In this document: positions 45,329 to 55,202 of the stretch, one piece after another
Numbering within the stretch: the first letter of the stretch is position 1
Layout of the letters: every line of letters starts with the position of its first letter
Assembly: GCA_934090685.1 (NCBI GenBank)
Contig: CAKOJN010000004.1
Coordinates: forward strand, 66,189 to 130,188
Length of the DNA stretch: 64,000 nucleotides
Origin: an uncultured Bacilli bacterium
GTDB taxonomy: Bacteria > Bacillota_I > Bacilli_A > RF39 > UBA660
Direction: 5' to 3'
Translations under genes and position numbers: made by a program
Notes under the pieces: model-generated
Told to the model about the DNA's origin: nothing
The model's input: only the letters and a program-made list of their open reading frames with translations
Databases searched by the model: none

Positions 45329-46594
45329 TTATTTTTTTAATTTTTTATACATACCCATATATTCATCATATTTATCTTTGGACTTTTTAATATTTAAAGC
45401 TTTAAAACCATCTTTATAATAATATGTTGCTAAATTATAATAAGCATATCTATTTCTTTCTTTTAAAGGACACTCTATCGCTTTTTTATAATAAATATAT
45501 GCATGCTCAAGATTATTATTTTTCCTATAATACTCCCCAACTTTGTTTAAAGCCCAACTCTCATTCATATCAGCAGCTATTTTATAATATTGAAATGCCT
45601 TATCCATCATATTTTTGTTCTCATATATTTTACCAAGATTATTAAAAGCATATGAGTAACCCATTTCACTTGCTATAGTAAAATATTTAATTGCATTTTT
45701 AATAGATGCCTTTTTATCAGGAGTTTTACCAGTTAAATAACATAAACCAAGTGTATTATATCCAGCAGCGCTTCCAAGAGAAATAGATTTATTTAAATAC
45801 TCCCACATAGTTTCAAAATCATATTTAACTCTATTTGTAATAATCAAATTAGCCACCATCCAACATGCTTTAGGTTGACCATTTTTAGCAGCTTCTAAAT
45901 AATAATCATAAGATTTATCATACTCAGAGTATCCATTAATAAGACCATCAAAATATAAAGAGCCAACATCGCTTTGGGCATATGAATTACCACTATCGGC
46001 AAGACTAATTAATGAACTATAATATGTTTGGCCAAAATATAATTTAATTTTTAAATACTCTTCTAATTCTTTTTTATCAATTTCAATGTTAATATCTTGT
46101 TTATAAATAGGCTGTTTGTTTATACATATGGCATAATAAAGAAGTTCAACTAAAGCATTATAATTATTTTTATTCTTAATATTGCTAATATATTCTTCAT
46201 TAATATTCTTATCTTTTTCAGCTATATTAAAGAGTTTATTTATAACTATATTTAATTTACTATCATTATTAATATCACTTATTTTGTATTCAGATACACT
46301 ATTATTTAAAATATTTAATAAGGATGATACCATATTAATAAAAATACTATCATCAGAAAAATACCCTAAATACATTTTTTCAAAATAATCTTTATACTCA
46401 AGACCAATAGCTCTAATTCCAATACAATAATTACTTATCGTTGTAGCATTAACATCATTAATATTAAATATTGTACAAAATATTTCAGTTTGACTAGCAC
46501 TAATATTATTAGATACTCTCTTAATTAAATCAATAACATTACCTAAAGACAGATAACTACTATTTCCATTCATTTTGATATAACACTTTTTCAT
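45329..46594 (-). CDS. Sel1-like/TPR repeat protein
   Basis: The 421-residue cytoplasmic protein has a non-repetitive N-terminal half. From about 195 to 385 it carries Sel1-like repeats with the xxxxAxxxLGxxYxxGxxxxxxxxxAxxYYxxAA rhythm (QSDVGSLYFDG, NTLGLCYLTG, NNLGKIYENK, NKVGEYYRKN). Such repeats bind partner proteins. No enzymatic motif is seen and the partner is unknown. Confidence 0.8.
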   Translation of the reverse strand: MKKCYIKMNGNSSYLSLGNVIDLIKRVSNNISASQTEIFCTIFNINDVNATTISNYCIGIRAIGLEYKDYFEKMYLGYFSDDSIFINMVSSLLNILNNSVSEYKISDINNDSKLNIVINKLFNIAEKDKNINEEYISNIKNKNNYNALVELLYYAICINKQPIYKQDINIEIDKKELEEYLKIKLYFGQTYYSSLISLADSGNSYAQSDVGSLYFDGLINGYSEYDKSYDYYLEAAKNGQPKACWMVANLIITNRVKYDFETMWEYLNKSISLGSAAGYNTLGLCYLTGKTPDKKASIKNAIKYFTIASEMGYSYAFNNLGKIYENKNMMDKAFQYYKIAADMNESWALNKVGEYYRKNNNLEHAYIYYKKAIECPLKERNRYAYYNLATYYYKDGFKALNIKKSKDKYDEYMGMYKKLKK

Positions 46595-46626
46595 AACACT
46601 ATTATACTAAATAAAACCAAATTAAA

Positions 46627-46646
46627 AAAGAGGCATTCGCCTCTTA
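46627..46646 (-). terminator. terminator of the ABC exporter operon
   Basis: AAGAGGC-gaat-GCCTCTT on the minus strand followed by TTTTTAATTT, overlapping the last stop codon. Confidence 0.85.
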
Positions 46647-47423
46647 ACTTCCTGCACTAGTGTACTTTTTAAGACCTGCTTTAAAAGCTAACAGCGAAGG
46701 AATCACATATAATAAAACTATTAAGCTACTAAAACAATATAATATGTTATTTGATTTTCCAAGAAGATATAATAATGGATAATAATTAACAAATCCATAA
46801 GGAATTATAAATGTAAAAAACATAACAATACCTTTTTTAAATACACCAATTGGATACTGAGCAATATGTTTACCACCATCTGTGAATAAATTCTTAATTT
46901 CTAACACCTGCACCGTAATAAAACAGTATGAAGCCATAAGTAAGAAAACTGAGAAAAACACAACTATTGAACTAATAAGCATAAGAATAAGACAGCATAC
47001 TCTTAAAAATGTAAATTCAATATTCAAATGTGATAGTGATATAAATAATATAATTATTGATTGAACTATTCTAGATATTTTAACAAAATCAGCTTTAGAA
47101 CATAATACCTGTAATAATAAATTTTTAGGTCTAACAAGTAGCCTATCTAAACTACCATCTATTATTAATGTTTCAAAAGTATCAACACCTCTTGCAAAAA
47201 ATTCATTCATTGAATAACCAAATTGAATAATAGAGAATGTAAGTAACACTTCATAAAGAGTAAATCCCTTAATATTATCAAACTTAGTAAATAACGCTAT
47301 TATTATAAAATAATATGTAAAGAAAACTAAAAATTGTGATATAAATCCTACTATAAATGACACTTTATATTCTAATATACTCTTAAAATGCATTTTTAAT
47401 GACTCAATATATAGTTTCATCAT
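46644..47423 (-). CDS. ABC-2 type exporter permease, second subunit
   Basis: The 259-residue protein has six membrane helices and the ABC2_membrane_6 (DUF990-like) pattern, with FFARGVDTFETLIIDGSLDRLLVRPKNLLLQ in the second loop. Its start overlaps the stop of the first permease (ATGATG at 47423). It forms the transmembrane part of the exporter with the preceding gene. The substrate is not predictable. Confidence 0.85.
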   Translation of the reverse strand: MMKLYIESLKMHFKSILEYKVSFIVGFISQFLVFFTYYFIIIALFTKFDNIKGFTLYEVLLTFSIIQFGYSMNEFFARGVDTFETLIIDGSLDRLLVRPKNLLLQVLCSKADFVKISRIVQSIIILFISLSHLNIEFTFLRVCCLILMLISSIVVFFSVFLLMASYCFITVQVLEIKNLFTDGGKHIAQYPIGVFKKGIVMFFTFIIPYGFVNYYPLLYLLGKSNNILYCFSSLIVLLYVIPSLLAFKAGLKKYTSAGS

Positions 47424-48223
47424 CCACCTTGAACACTAGCATTTCTAAGTGCCTTTCTTGAAAGTAAATATCCTAACAATATCATTATCGCTGACCATAT
47501 TAATCCACCTATAAGTACAGAAATTGATTCATTAAGAGGAACATTACCAGAATATATTCTAAATGGTAAATCACAAATATATTGAAATGGTAATAGTTTT
47601 GCTATAAACTGCATAAACTTTGGAAAAAATACAATTGGTACCGTTCCTCCTGAAAATATTTCCCCAAAAACCATCAAAAATGATATAATTCCTTTTTCAT
47701 CTAAAGTAAAAAATGTAATCAAATGATAAATCATAGTAATAGATGTTACAAGTATACTAGAAATAATTAATGAAATTACAAATACTATAAAAGTCATAAA
47801 AGTAGGAGGTAAAGTCATATTATAAGGACTAGGTAATAAGAACGCTATTAAAATAACTGGTAAAAATCTTAAAGTAACATTAGCAATTCTAGTTGCATAC
47901 ATAGTTATATACCATTTAGTATAAAAATTAATTGGTCTACATAATTCATATGCAACATTACCATTTTTAATCATTGATAAAAAGTCTTTATCTTTTGCCC
48001 AAATATATACTAATGCAAAGAAAGCTTGATTTAACCATAAATAATTAACTAGTTGATTTACTTGCATTGGATAAGTAGTATCATTAGATTCATAAAAAGT
48101 AATATAAACCATAATAAATACAAGCCCAAAAAATAGTTGAGTAGATATTCCAGCAAGAGCAGCTGCCCTATATTGTAAAGCACTAATTAATTTCATTTTA
48201 AATAATGTTATATATGCTTTCAA
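47420..48223 (-). CDS. ABC-2 type exporter permease, first subunit
   Basis: The 267-residue protein has six membrane helices and a KNGNVAYELCRPINFYTKWY loop matching the corresponding GSLDRLLVRPKN loop of the other permease, so the two are related but distinct halves. The start overlaps the ATPase stop by 4 nt (ATGA). Confidence 0.85.
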   Translation of the reverse strand: MKAYITLFKMKLISALQYRAAALAGISTQLFFGLVFIMVYITFYESNDTTYPMQVNQLVNYLWLNQAFFALVYIWAKDKDFLSMIKNGNVAYELCRPINFYTKWYITMYATRIANVTLRFLPVILIAFLLPSPYNMTLPPTFMTFIVFVISLIISSILVTSITMIYHLITFFTLDEKGIISFLMVFGEIFSGGTVPIVFFPKFMQFIAKLLPFQYICDLPFRIYSGNVPLNESISVLIGGLIWSAIMILLGYLLSRKALRNASVQGG

Positions 48224-49203
48224 ATCTCAAAATCCTTATAAAGTTTTACAATAATATTATCAATACTTTCACTATCAATTTGAATATCATTAATATTTAA
48301 TTTAGAAGATAAATAACTAAGAAAGTCAGATACAGTTACTTTAGTAATATCTATCATAAAAGAATAATAATCATCTACTTTTTCATAAGAAATAATACCA
48401 CTTTTTCTAAAAGATTTTACTTTATCTTTAGAAGTAACTGTTATTTTTTTAATATGACCATATTTATTTTTCAAGTTATTTAAGGAACCATCATATAATA
48501 TTTGACCTTTGCCAATTAAAATGATTCTTTTAGCAAGAGCCTCAATATCACTCATATCATGAGTTGTTAAAATTACTGTAGTTTTCTTTTCCTTATTCAA
48601 TTTCTTTATAAAGTCCCTTACTATTTCTTTAGATACAGCATCTAATCCTATAGTGGGTTCATCTAAAAATAAAATGGATGGATTATGAATTAACGAAGCA
48701 GCAATTTCACAGCGCATCCTTTGACCTAAACTAAGTTGCCTTACAGGTATTTGTATCACTTCTTCTATATTTAGAAGTTTTACAAGCTCAGTTTTAGTTT
48801 TAAGATACTCATCATTATCAAGATTATATATGTCCTTTAGTAAATCGAAAGTATCTTCTGCCGGTATATCCCACCATAATTGACTTCTTTGTCCAAATAC
48901 AACGCCTATATCTGAAACATACTTTTCTCTATCCTTCCATGGAGTTAAACCATTGATTTTACACTCTCCACTATCAGGAAGCAATATCCCACTAAGTATT
49001 TTTATGGTAGTACTTTTACCAGCACCATTAGGTCCAATGTAACCAACAATTTCACCTTTTTCAATTTGAAACGAAATATCTTTTACGGCTTCAATATAGA
49101 TATAGTTTCTTTTGAAAAAAGATTTTAAAGTTGCTTTCAAACCACTTTTTCTTTTCGCAACCTTAAAAGTTTTACTTATGTGCTTAACATTGATGAATGA
49201 CAT
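48220..49203 (-). CDS. ABC exporter ATPase
   Basis: The 327-residue ATPase has Walker A GYIGPNGAGKSTTIKIL, Q loop VFGQRSQLWWD, signature LSLGQRMRCEIAASL (the LSGGQ position reads LSLGQ), Walker B LFLDEPTIGLD and TTHDM. A C-terminal domain of about 80 residues follows, as in NatA/DrrA-like exporters. ATG 49203 has GGAGTGAG upstream; the in-frame ATG at 49251 lies inside the preceding hairpin region. Confidence 0.92.
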   Translation of the reverse strand: MSFINVKHISKTFKVAKRKSGLKATLKSFFKRNYIYIEAVKDISFQIEKGEIVGYIGPNGAGKSTTIKILSGILLPDSGECKINGLTPWKDREKYVSDIGVVFGQRSQLWWDIPAEDTFDLLKDIYNLDNDEYLKTKTELVKLLNIEEVIQIPVRQLSLGQRMRCEIAASLIHNPSILFLDEPTIGLDAVSKEIVRDFIKKLNKEKKTTVILTTHDMSDIEALAKRIILIGKGQILYDGSLNNLKNKYGHIKKITVTSKDKVKSFRKSGIISYEKVDDYYSFMIDITKVTVSDFLSYLSSKLNINDIQIDSESIDNIIVKLYKDFEI

Positions 49204-49230
49204 TTTCTTTCTCACTCCTTTCCTCAACAA

Positions 49231-49259
49231 AAAAACACACATTTTTATCAATGTGTAAA
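49231..49259 (-). terminator. terminator in the leader of the ABC exporter operon
   Basis: On the minus strand ACACAT-tgataaaa-ATGTGT runs into GTTTTTTT only about 30 nt before the ATPase ATG, and about 120 nt past the fbp stop. It may simply end fbp transcripts or act as an attenuator for the exporter. A six-codon frame, MRFCVA, precedes it. Confidence 0.65.
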
Positions 49260-49375
49260 ATAACGAGTAAAATTAAGCCACACAAAAACGCATGTAATTT
49301 TGTAAATGTCAAACTAAGAATAACATACATTCTTTTCAAAATCAATAAAATAATGTAAATAAATTAATATTTACA

Positions 49376-51367
49376 TTATTTTTGTACTTTAATATATTTA
49401 AATTCATTATTTTCTTTTATAATACCTAAATCATAAGCCCTTATCAATAACTTAAGAAAATATATTTCCCTTTTAAGTTCGCGTCCTTTATCTATGTCTG
49501 AAATAGTTATTCTTTTCCTTACAGTTTCCTTAATTTCTATTGTTGAATTTATATCAGTATTATTAACAATCGCATCTTCCAAACTTGTAAAAGGTTCATG
49601 AGCAACTATTCTCATACCTGTTGAGCCAGATATTAATGTATATCCTGCAATACCTGTCGTTTTTTGATAAGCTTTACTGAATCCTCCATCTATTACAATG
49701 AGTTTATTGTCTGCCTTTAATGGATTTTCACCATTTATTTTTTCAACAGGTATATGCCCATTTATTATATGTGCATTTTTAATATCAGTTAAACCAAAAT
49801 CTTTCATGATATTCTCAATTACTTTGCTATCTTCTTGATAACTATAGTAATAATTTCTTTTTTCTTTGTGAGATGTTTTATCTTTAATTAAAACTCTTTC
49901 CATATTAGTCATTTTATCTTTACCAAAGAAAGGTGAATCTGGTCCTGTCCATAAATACCACATAAGATCAAGTTCATCTTTTGAATTATTTCCCTTGTTA
50001 TAATATAATTCTCTTACTTTTTTATCTAAATAATCAAATAATTCTTTTCCCTTTAAATTTCCTTCTACAAAAGACACTTCTTTTAATGTACCATCCTCAT
50101 TTAAAGGAACTAAAGCATGATACATTAAATTGTTATTTTCTATTTTATACATAGAACCTTTACTAAAAAATAAATCAATATGTCTTTTTAATGCTTCGCT
50201 ATTCATAAATGATATAGTTAAGTCCTCAATTACTTTTTCTTCTTCTTCAGTCAATTTATATGGATTGCTTTTATCTATTGTTGGAAAGTCAACATCTTCT
50301 AAATGATATTCCTTTCCATCTATAACAATACTTTCATTTTCATAATCTATTTTGTCTAATAATCTTCTATGTTCCATTTGATACTCAGGATGATTTAAAG
50401 CAAATTGTCCTTCTAATTTATACATAATTATTGAAATTGCTTTATGAATCTTTGCTGCTTGTCTTATATCATAATCTTCTATATAATCATCCTGTGTTGT
50501 TTTTCTTGGTCTCCATACTAATGCATTTTTATATGTCTTTTCTGCAAAATTGGCAAGAGGTCTTAAATTTATACCATAAGCATTTTCAAGTATATCTAAA
50601 TTATTATATTTAACACTATTAGTAATAACACCGGCAACAGATAAATCATTTCCTAGACTTGCGCCCATCCACAATATATCATGGTTACCCCATTCAATAT
50701 CAATATTAGGGTTATCACCTAACATATCCATTATCTTATGTGGCTCAGGGCCCCTGTCATATATATCTCCTACTATGTGGAATTCATTAACAGCAAGTTG
50801 TTTTATTAATGTACATAATGCCTTAATTAAATCCTCAGCAGAACCTAGATTAATAACAGATGATATAATCATTTTATAATATTCATCTTTATTTTCTTGC
50901 TCAATTTTATTATTAAGTAATTCATCAATTGTATAACTTAAACTAGACTTATATGTTTTTCTTACCTTACTTCTTGTATATCTAGAAGATATTTTTTTAG
51001 CAACTTCAATTATTCTTAATATATTAGTTTCATACCAAGAATATTTATCATTAACACTTTCTAATTCAAGTTTCATTTTCTCTTCAGGATAATATATTAG
51101 TGTTGCAAGTTTGTCTTGTTCACTTTCAGATAATTCACCATCAAATATTTGTTTAATTCTATATCTTATACCTCCAGATGCGTTATTCATGATGTGACAA
51201 AATGCATCTGCTTGACCATGTATATCGCTCATAAAATGCTCCACATTTCTTGGAAGTGCTAATATAGAATTAAGATTAATTATTTCTGCTATAACTTCAT
51301 CTTTAGTAGTAAACCTTTTTGATAACTCTTTTAAATATTCTAAACAAAAATCAATTTCTTTTTCCAT
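49376..51367 (-). CDS. fbp: fructose-1,6-bisphosphatase class III
   Basis: The 663-residue protein has the Firmicute class III FBPase sequence: LPRNVEHFMSDIHGQADAF, HIVGDIYDRGPEPHKIMD, EWGNHDILWMGA, INGHIPVEKINGENP and IVIDGGFSKAYQ. These are metallophosphoesterase metal sites. It catalyses the gluconeogenic dephosphorylation of fructose-1,6-bisphosphate. GGAGAGGG precedes the ATG. It is a single gene with its own upstream region. Confidence 0.97.
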   Translation of the reverse strand: MEKEIDFCLEYLKELSKRFTTKDEVIAEIINLNSILALPRNVEHFMSDIHGQADAFCHIMNNASGGIRYRIKQIFDGELSESEQDKLATLIYYPEEKMKLELESVNDKYSWYETNILRIIEVAKKISSRYTRSKVRKTYKSSLSYTIDELLNNKIEQENKDEYYKMIISSVINLGSAEDLIKALCTLIKQLAVNEFHIVGDIYDRGPEPHKIMDMLGDNPNIDIEWGNHDILWMGASLGNDLSVAGVITNSVKYNNLDILENAYGINLRPLANFAEKTYKNALVWRPRKTTQDDYIEDYDIRQAAKIHKAISIIMYKLEGQFALNHPEYQMEHRRLLDKIDYENESIVIDGKEYHLEDVDFPTIDKSNPYKLTEEEEKVIEDLTISFMNSEALKRHIDLFFSKGSMYKIENNNLMYHALVPLNEDGTLKEVSFVEGNLKGKELFDYLDKKVRELYYNKGNNSKDELDLMWYLWTGPDSPFFGKDKMTNMERVLIKDKTSHKEKRNYYYSYQEDSKVIENIMKDFGLTDIKNAHIINGHIPVEKINGENPLKADNKLIVIDGGFSKAYQKTTGIAGYTLISGSTGMRIVAHEPFTSLEDAIVNNTDINSTIEIKETVRKRITISDIDKGRELKREIYFLKLLIRAYDLGIIKENNEFKYIKVQK

Positions 51368-51493
51368 AACCCTCTCCTTAAATTGACTTTAGAATAACAC
51401 ATTTAATAAATATTGTAAAGCTGTGGATATGTGTGGAATACAATATATGTACTTTTACGGTAGTAATATTATATACTTTACTAGGAGGTATAT

Positions 51494-52738
51494 ATGAAAA
51501 AATTTTTAAAAAATTACAAATCATATTTAATTTTAATAGGTAGTATAATTCTAGGTACTATAATGGGACTAATATTCAAAGAAAAAGCAGCAATAGTAAG
51601 TCCACTAGGTGACTTATTCTTAAATATGCTACTGGTGATAGTTGTTCCTTTAATATTTTTAACCCTATCAACATCTATTGGTAGAATGAAACAACCACAA
51701 AGAATAGGTAAAATATTAGGTACTATTATACTTGTGTTTGTATTTACATCAATAGTCAGTGTGTTTGTAGGACTCGGAACATCAAAAATGTTTAAATTAG
51801 TGGATTTAAAAGACACAAATAGTATCAAAGAAGTACTAACAGATAATACTGAAGTTGAAAAAGAAGATGTAAATTTTCTTCAAAGAACAGTTGATACAAT
51901 AAGTGTTAATGATTTTTCAAAAGTATTATCAAGAGACAATATGATTGCATTAATAGTATTTTCTATTCTATTTGGTATAAGTATAAATATGTCTAAAGGT
52001 AAAGGTGAAAAACTTCTAAATGTTTTAGAAAGTGCAAATCATGTAGTTCAATCATTCATTAAACTTATAATGTATTATGCACCAATTGGTCTTGGATGTT
52101 ATTTTGCTTCACTTGTAGGTACATTCGGAGGTGAAATTGCAGTAGGATATGGCAAAACATTTATTATTTATACAGTAGTTGCTGTGTTATTCTACTTCAT
52201 AGTATATTCACTTTATGCCTTTATAGCAGGTGGTAAAAATGGATTTGTTAGTTATTGGAAAAATATACTACCAGCAACACTAACTTCATTAGGAACTTGC
52301 TCATCAGCAGCATCTATTCCAGTTAATACAATGTGTGCTAAAAATATTGGTGTACCTGATGATATTGCTGATACAACTATTCCACTTGGAACAAGTTTTC
52401 ATAAAGATGGTTCAATTATCGGAAGTGTATTCAAAATAATGTTCCTAGTTTGTTTATTTAATAGTGATGTTTCTTCATTAAAAATATTAGGAATTGCTCT
52501 TCTTGCTACATTGCTTGTAACAGCTGTACCTATTGGTGGGGGAACTATATCAGAGATGTTAATTATTACAATGTTAGGTTTCCCAGTATCTGCATTACCT
52601 ATTTTAACAATAATAGCCACTATTATAGATCCACCTGCAACTATGTTGAATGTAGTTGGCGACTCAGCAAGTAGTATGCTTGTTTCTAGAATAGTTGACG
52701 GAAAACATTGGATGAAAAAAAGAAACTTATCACTCTGA
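51494..52738 (+). CDS. DAACS-family dicarboxylate/amino acid:cation symporter
   Basis: The 414-residue protein has about eight membrane helices plus re-entrant loops. Family landmarks are LGDLFLNMLLVIVVPLIFLTLSTSIG, TLTSLGTCSSAASIPVNT (HP1 serine-rich loop), LGTSFHKDGS, GGGTISEML and IDPPATMLNVVGDSASSML (HP2 and the NxxxD-type binding site). It imports glutamate, aspartate, serine/threonine or a dicarboxylate with sodium or protons; specificity cannot be read. AGGAGG precedes the ATG. It stops at TGA. Confidence 0.93.
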   Translation: MKKFLKNYKSYLILIGSIILGTIMGLIFKEKAAIVSPLGDLFLNMLLVIVVPLIFLTLSTSIGRMKQPQRIGKILGTIILVFVFTSIVSVFVGLGTSKMFKLVDLKDTNSIKEVLTDNTEVEKEDVNFLQRTVDTISVNDFSKVLSRDNMIALIVFSILFGISINMSKGKGEKLLNVLESANHVVQSFIKLIMYYAPIGLGCYFASLVGTFGGEIAVGYGKTFIIYTVVAVLFYFIVYSLYAFIAGGKNGFVSYWKNILPATLTSLGTCSSAASIPVNTMCAKNIGVPDDIADTTIPLGTSFHKDGSIIGSVFKIMFLVCLFNSDVSSLKILGIALLATLLVTAVPIGGGTISEMLIITMLGFPVSALPILTIIATIIDPPATMLNVVGDSASSMLVSRIVDGKHWMKKRNLSL

Positions 52739-52750
52739 TAAATTTCTTTT
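52719..52750. terminator. bidirectional terminator between symporter and ABC-F genes
   Basis: AAAGAAA-c-TTATCA pairs with TGATAA-a-TTTCTTT around a CTC loop; the symporter stop lies within. T-runs on both sides serve both convergent genes. Confidence 0.8.
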
Positions 52751-52751
52751 T

Positions 52752-55130
52752 TTATAGACTTAATAATATTCTGTAATAATCACTCTTAAATTCGTCTTTC
52801 TCAATTCCAAGTTTCTCATAAAAGACATCTATATATTCCTTACCATAATTTCTTTCAATAGACATTTCGCATACAACCAAATCATAATATATATCACTTA
52901 ACCCAGCATCTTCAGTATCCAAAAGACCACTAAAATGTCCATTACATGCATAGATATTAGGAAGTGACATATCTCCATGGGTAAATCCAATTATTTGTTT
53001 AGGCATATTACCTTTTAAATATTTTAAAATTGCTTGTTTAGTATGAAATCTATCAAGGATTTCTTTTTTAATATCTTCTTCTTTTATTGAACCAATATTT
53101 TCTTCAATTCTTTTTATTTTAACTGGTATTGTCTCATCAATAACACAATCACTATAATCAATGTTATATAATGCATTAAACGCTTCAACAATAATATCAA
53201 TTCCTTCCATGATATGATCATCAAAATAATCATCACAAAGCATAATTCCATTTAATGACTTTGTTAGTAAATATGACATACCATTATATTTCTCATAAAA
53301 AACCTTCTCAGGTACTATAACCTTATCTTCTAGATAATCTAAACTAATTGATTCCCTTGATAAATGATTAGCAACTTTCAAATAGAAGACTTTACTCTTT
53401 TTTCTTATTTTATAAACTTTCTTACCAGAACAACCAATGGTTATTTCTTCAATACTAGTCGCAGTTTTCAGAAACTCATTTAATCTATTACTACCTTTAA
53501 TTATAATTTGAGGTTTAACTTCTTCTTTAATTAAAACATTATTAGACTTCTTTTTAATACTATCATAATTACCATCATATGTAATCATCTTTTTATCATC
53601 AATCATAACAATCTTAGTAGCAATTTTATTAATAAAATATCTATCATGTGAAATAAACAAAATAGTTCCCTCATAAGCAAGTAAAGACTCTTCAAGTATT
53701 TCCCTAGTATCTATGTCAATATGATTGGTAGGTTCATCAAGTATTAAAAAGTTAGCATTCTTAAGTATCAACTCTAATAATTTAAGTCTAACCTTTTCAC
53801 CACCACTTAAATTTTTAACTTTCTTATCAATACTGTCAACTGTAAAGTAAAATTGATTTAGTTTGCTTCTAAGTTCACTTTCACTACCTACGAATATCTT
53901 CCTCATGTGTTCATAAATTGTCAACTCTTCATTGTCAAATCTAATTTCTTGTGGAATATATCCAAACTTTATATTTGTACCTAATTTTATATTTTCATGT
54001 GTATTATTCAAGATATTTTTGATAAGCGTTGTTTTACCAGCGCCATTTTTTCCCATCAAGCAAACTCTTTCTTTATAATATACTTCCATATTAGATTTTT
54101 TAAGTAATTCCTTGTTACCTATCGATAAATTCAAATTTGAAATTACCATTACTCTATTAGAAGTTCTATCTTCAACATTAAGATTGATCTTAAGATCACT
54201 CTTTGTTTTTGGTTTTTCTATTAATTCCATCTTATTCAATCTAGTTTGTATTGCTTTTGCTCTTCTAAAAAACATAGGATTATCACTCTTCGCACCCCAA
54301 GTTTTATATCTTATAATTGCCTCTTTAAGTGCTTTAATTTCTTTTTGTTGATTTTTATAATTTTGAAATTCGATCATTAATCTTTTTTCAGACTCTTTTA
54401 AATAATATGAATAATTTCCATGATAAATATCAGCACTTCCGTTTTCCATCTCGATTATCTTATTAACAGTTCTATCAAGAAAATATCTATCATGACTTAT
54501 TAATACAACTGTTCCATTATATGATGATAAATAATCTTCAAACCACTCTAAAGTATCTATATCTAAATGATTAGTTGGTTCATCTAAAAGTAATATATCA
54601 GGAGATGATAAAACTATAGAAGCTAAATTAATAAGTGTTTTCTCACCACCACTTAATTTATTATATTCTCTATCCAGTAATTCATTAGAAATTTTAAAAC
54701 CATTTCTAATCTTTTCAATTCTTTCTTTTAAATTATATCCGCCCTTTATTCTAAATTCTTCCTGTAGTTTATCAAGTGTTTTTATATCTTTGTCATTACC
54801 GGACATGCTATCAACAAAAGTATTTATTTTGCTTTTTAAGTCAAGTAACTCATTGATACCTCTTAAATATACATCTCTTGAACTTACTCCAGCTTTCTCT
54901 TCAGGAGGTATTTGTGTTAAATATCCAATTTTGCTCTCTTTTCGTATTGATACGCTCCCACTATCACTACTTTCAAGTCCAATAATAATCTTAAGCGTAG
55001 TACTTTTACCACACCCATTACTTCCTATTAATGCTACTCTTTCATTAGTTTTTATATCAAAAGACAAATTATTAAGTACGTTATTATATCCATAACTTTT
55101 ATTTATTTTATTTAAACTTATTTCTATCAT
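52752..55130 (-). CDS. ABC-F ATPase fused to an APH(3')-like aminoglycoside phosphotransferase domain
   Basis: The 792-residue single frame has two ABC domains: GSNGCGKST (36-44), LSGGEKTL and LLLDEPTNHLDID; then GKNGAGKTT, LSGGEKVRL and LILDEPTNHIDID. They are joined by the helical interdomain linker of ABC-F proteins and there is no membrane part. From about 540 a kinase domain follows, with YLKV (ATP Lys), THGDMSLPN (718-726; catalytic Asp and Asn) and GLLDTEDAG (metal Asp near 738), then DIYYDLVVC. It resembles APH(3') end to end. ABC-F proteins act on the ribosome, and some give resistance to ribosome-targeting antibiotics; APH(3') enzymes phosphorylate aminoglycosides. Both active sites look intact. 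A leader peptide and terminator precede it. Confidence 0.88.
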   Translation of the reverse strand: MIEISLNKINKSYGYNNVLNNLSFDIKTNERVALIGSNGCGKSTTLKIIIGLESSDSGSVSIRKESKIGYLTQIPPEEKAGVSSRDVYLRGINELLDLKSKINTFVDSMSGNDKDIKTLDKLQEEFRIKGGYNLKERIEKIRNGFKISNELLDREYNKLSGGEKTLINLASIVLSSPDILLLDEPTNHLDIDTLEWFEDYLSSYNGTVVLISHDRYFLDRTVNKIIEMENGSADIYHGNYSYYLKESEKRLMIEFQNYKNQQKEIKALKEAIIRYKTWGAKSDNPMFFRRAKAIQTRLNKMELIEKPKTKSDLKINLNVEDRTSNRVMVISNLNLSIGNKELLKKSNMEVYYKERVCLMGKNGAGKTTLIKNILNNTHENIKLGTNIKFGYIPQEIRFDNEELTIYEHMRKIFVGSESELRSKLNQFYFTVDSIDKKVKNLSGGEKVRLKLLELILKNANFLILDEPTNHIDIDTREILEESLLAYEGTILFISHDRYFINKIATKIVMIDDKKMITYDGNYDSIKKKSNNVLIKEEVKPQIIIKGSNRLNEFLKTATSIEEITIGCSGKKVYKIRKKSKVFYLKVANHLSRESISLDYLEDKVIVPEKVFYEKYNGMSYLLTKSLNGIMLCDDYFDDHIMEGIDIIVEAFNALYNIDYSDCVIDETIPVKIKRIEENIGSIKEEDIKKEILDRFHTKQAILKYLKGNMPKQIIGFTHGDMSLPNIYACNGHFSGLLDTEDAGLSDIYYDLVVCEMSIERNYGKEYIDVFYEKLGIEKDEFKSDYYRILLSL

Positions 55131-55156
55131 AATTTTCTCCTCTAAATTTTAACATG

Positions 55157-55202
55157 CAAAAAAAATTCACACTTCTTAATCTAAAGGACTAAGCAAGTGT
55201 GA
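55157..55202 (-). promoter_or_regulatory. transcription attenuator of the ABC-F/APH gene
   Basis: On the minus strand TCACACTT-g-CTTAGTC pairs with GATTAAG-a-AGTGTGA (55167-55202) and is followed by eight T (55158-55165), 28 nt before the gene start. The ascending arm contains the last codons and the stop of the 17-codon leader frame, so a ribosome at the end of the leader would cover the arm and block the terminator. This is the geometry of ribosome-mediated attenuation. Confidence 0.75.
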
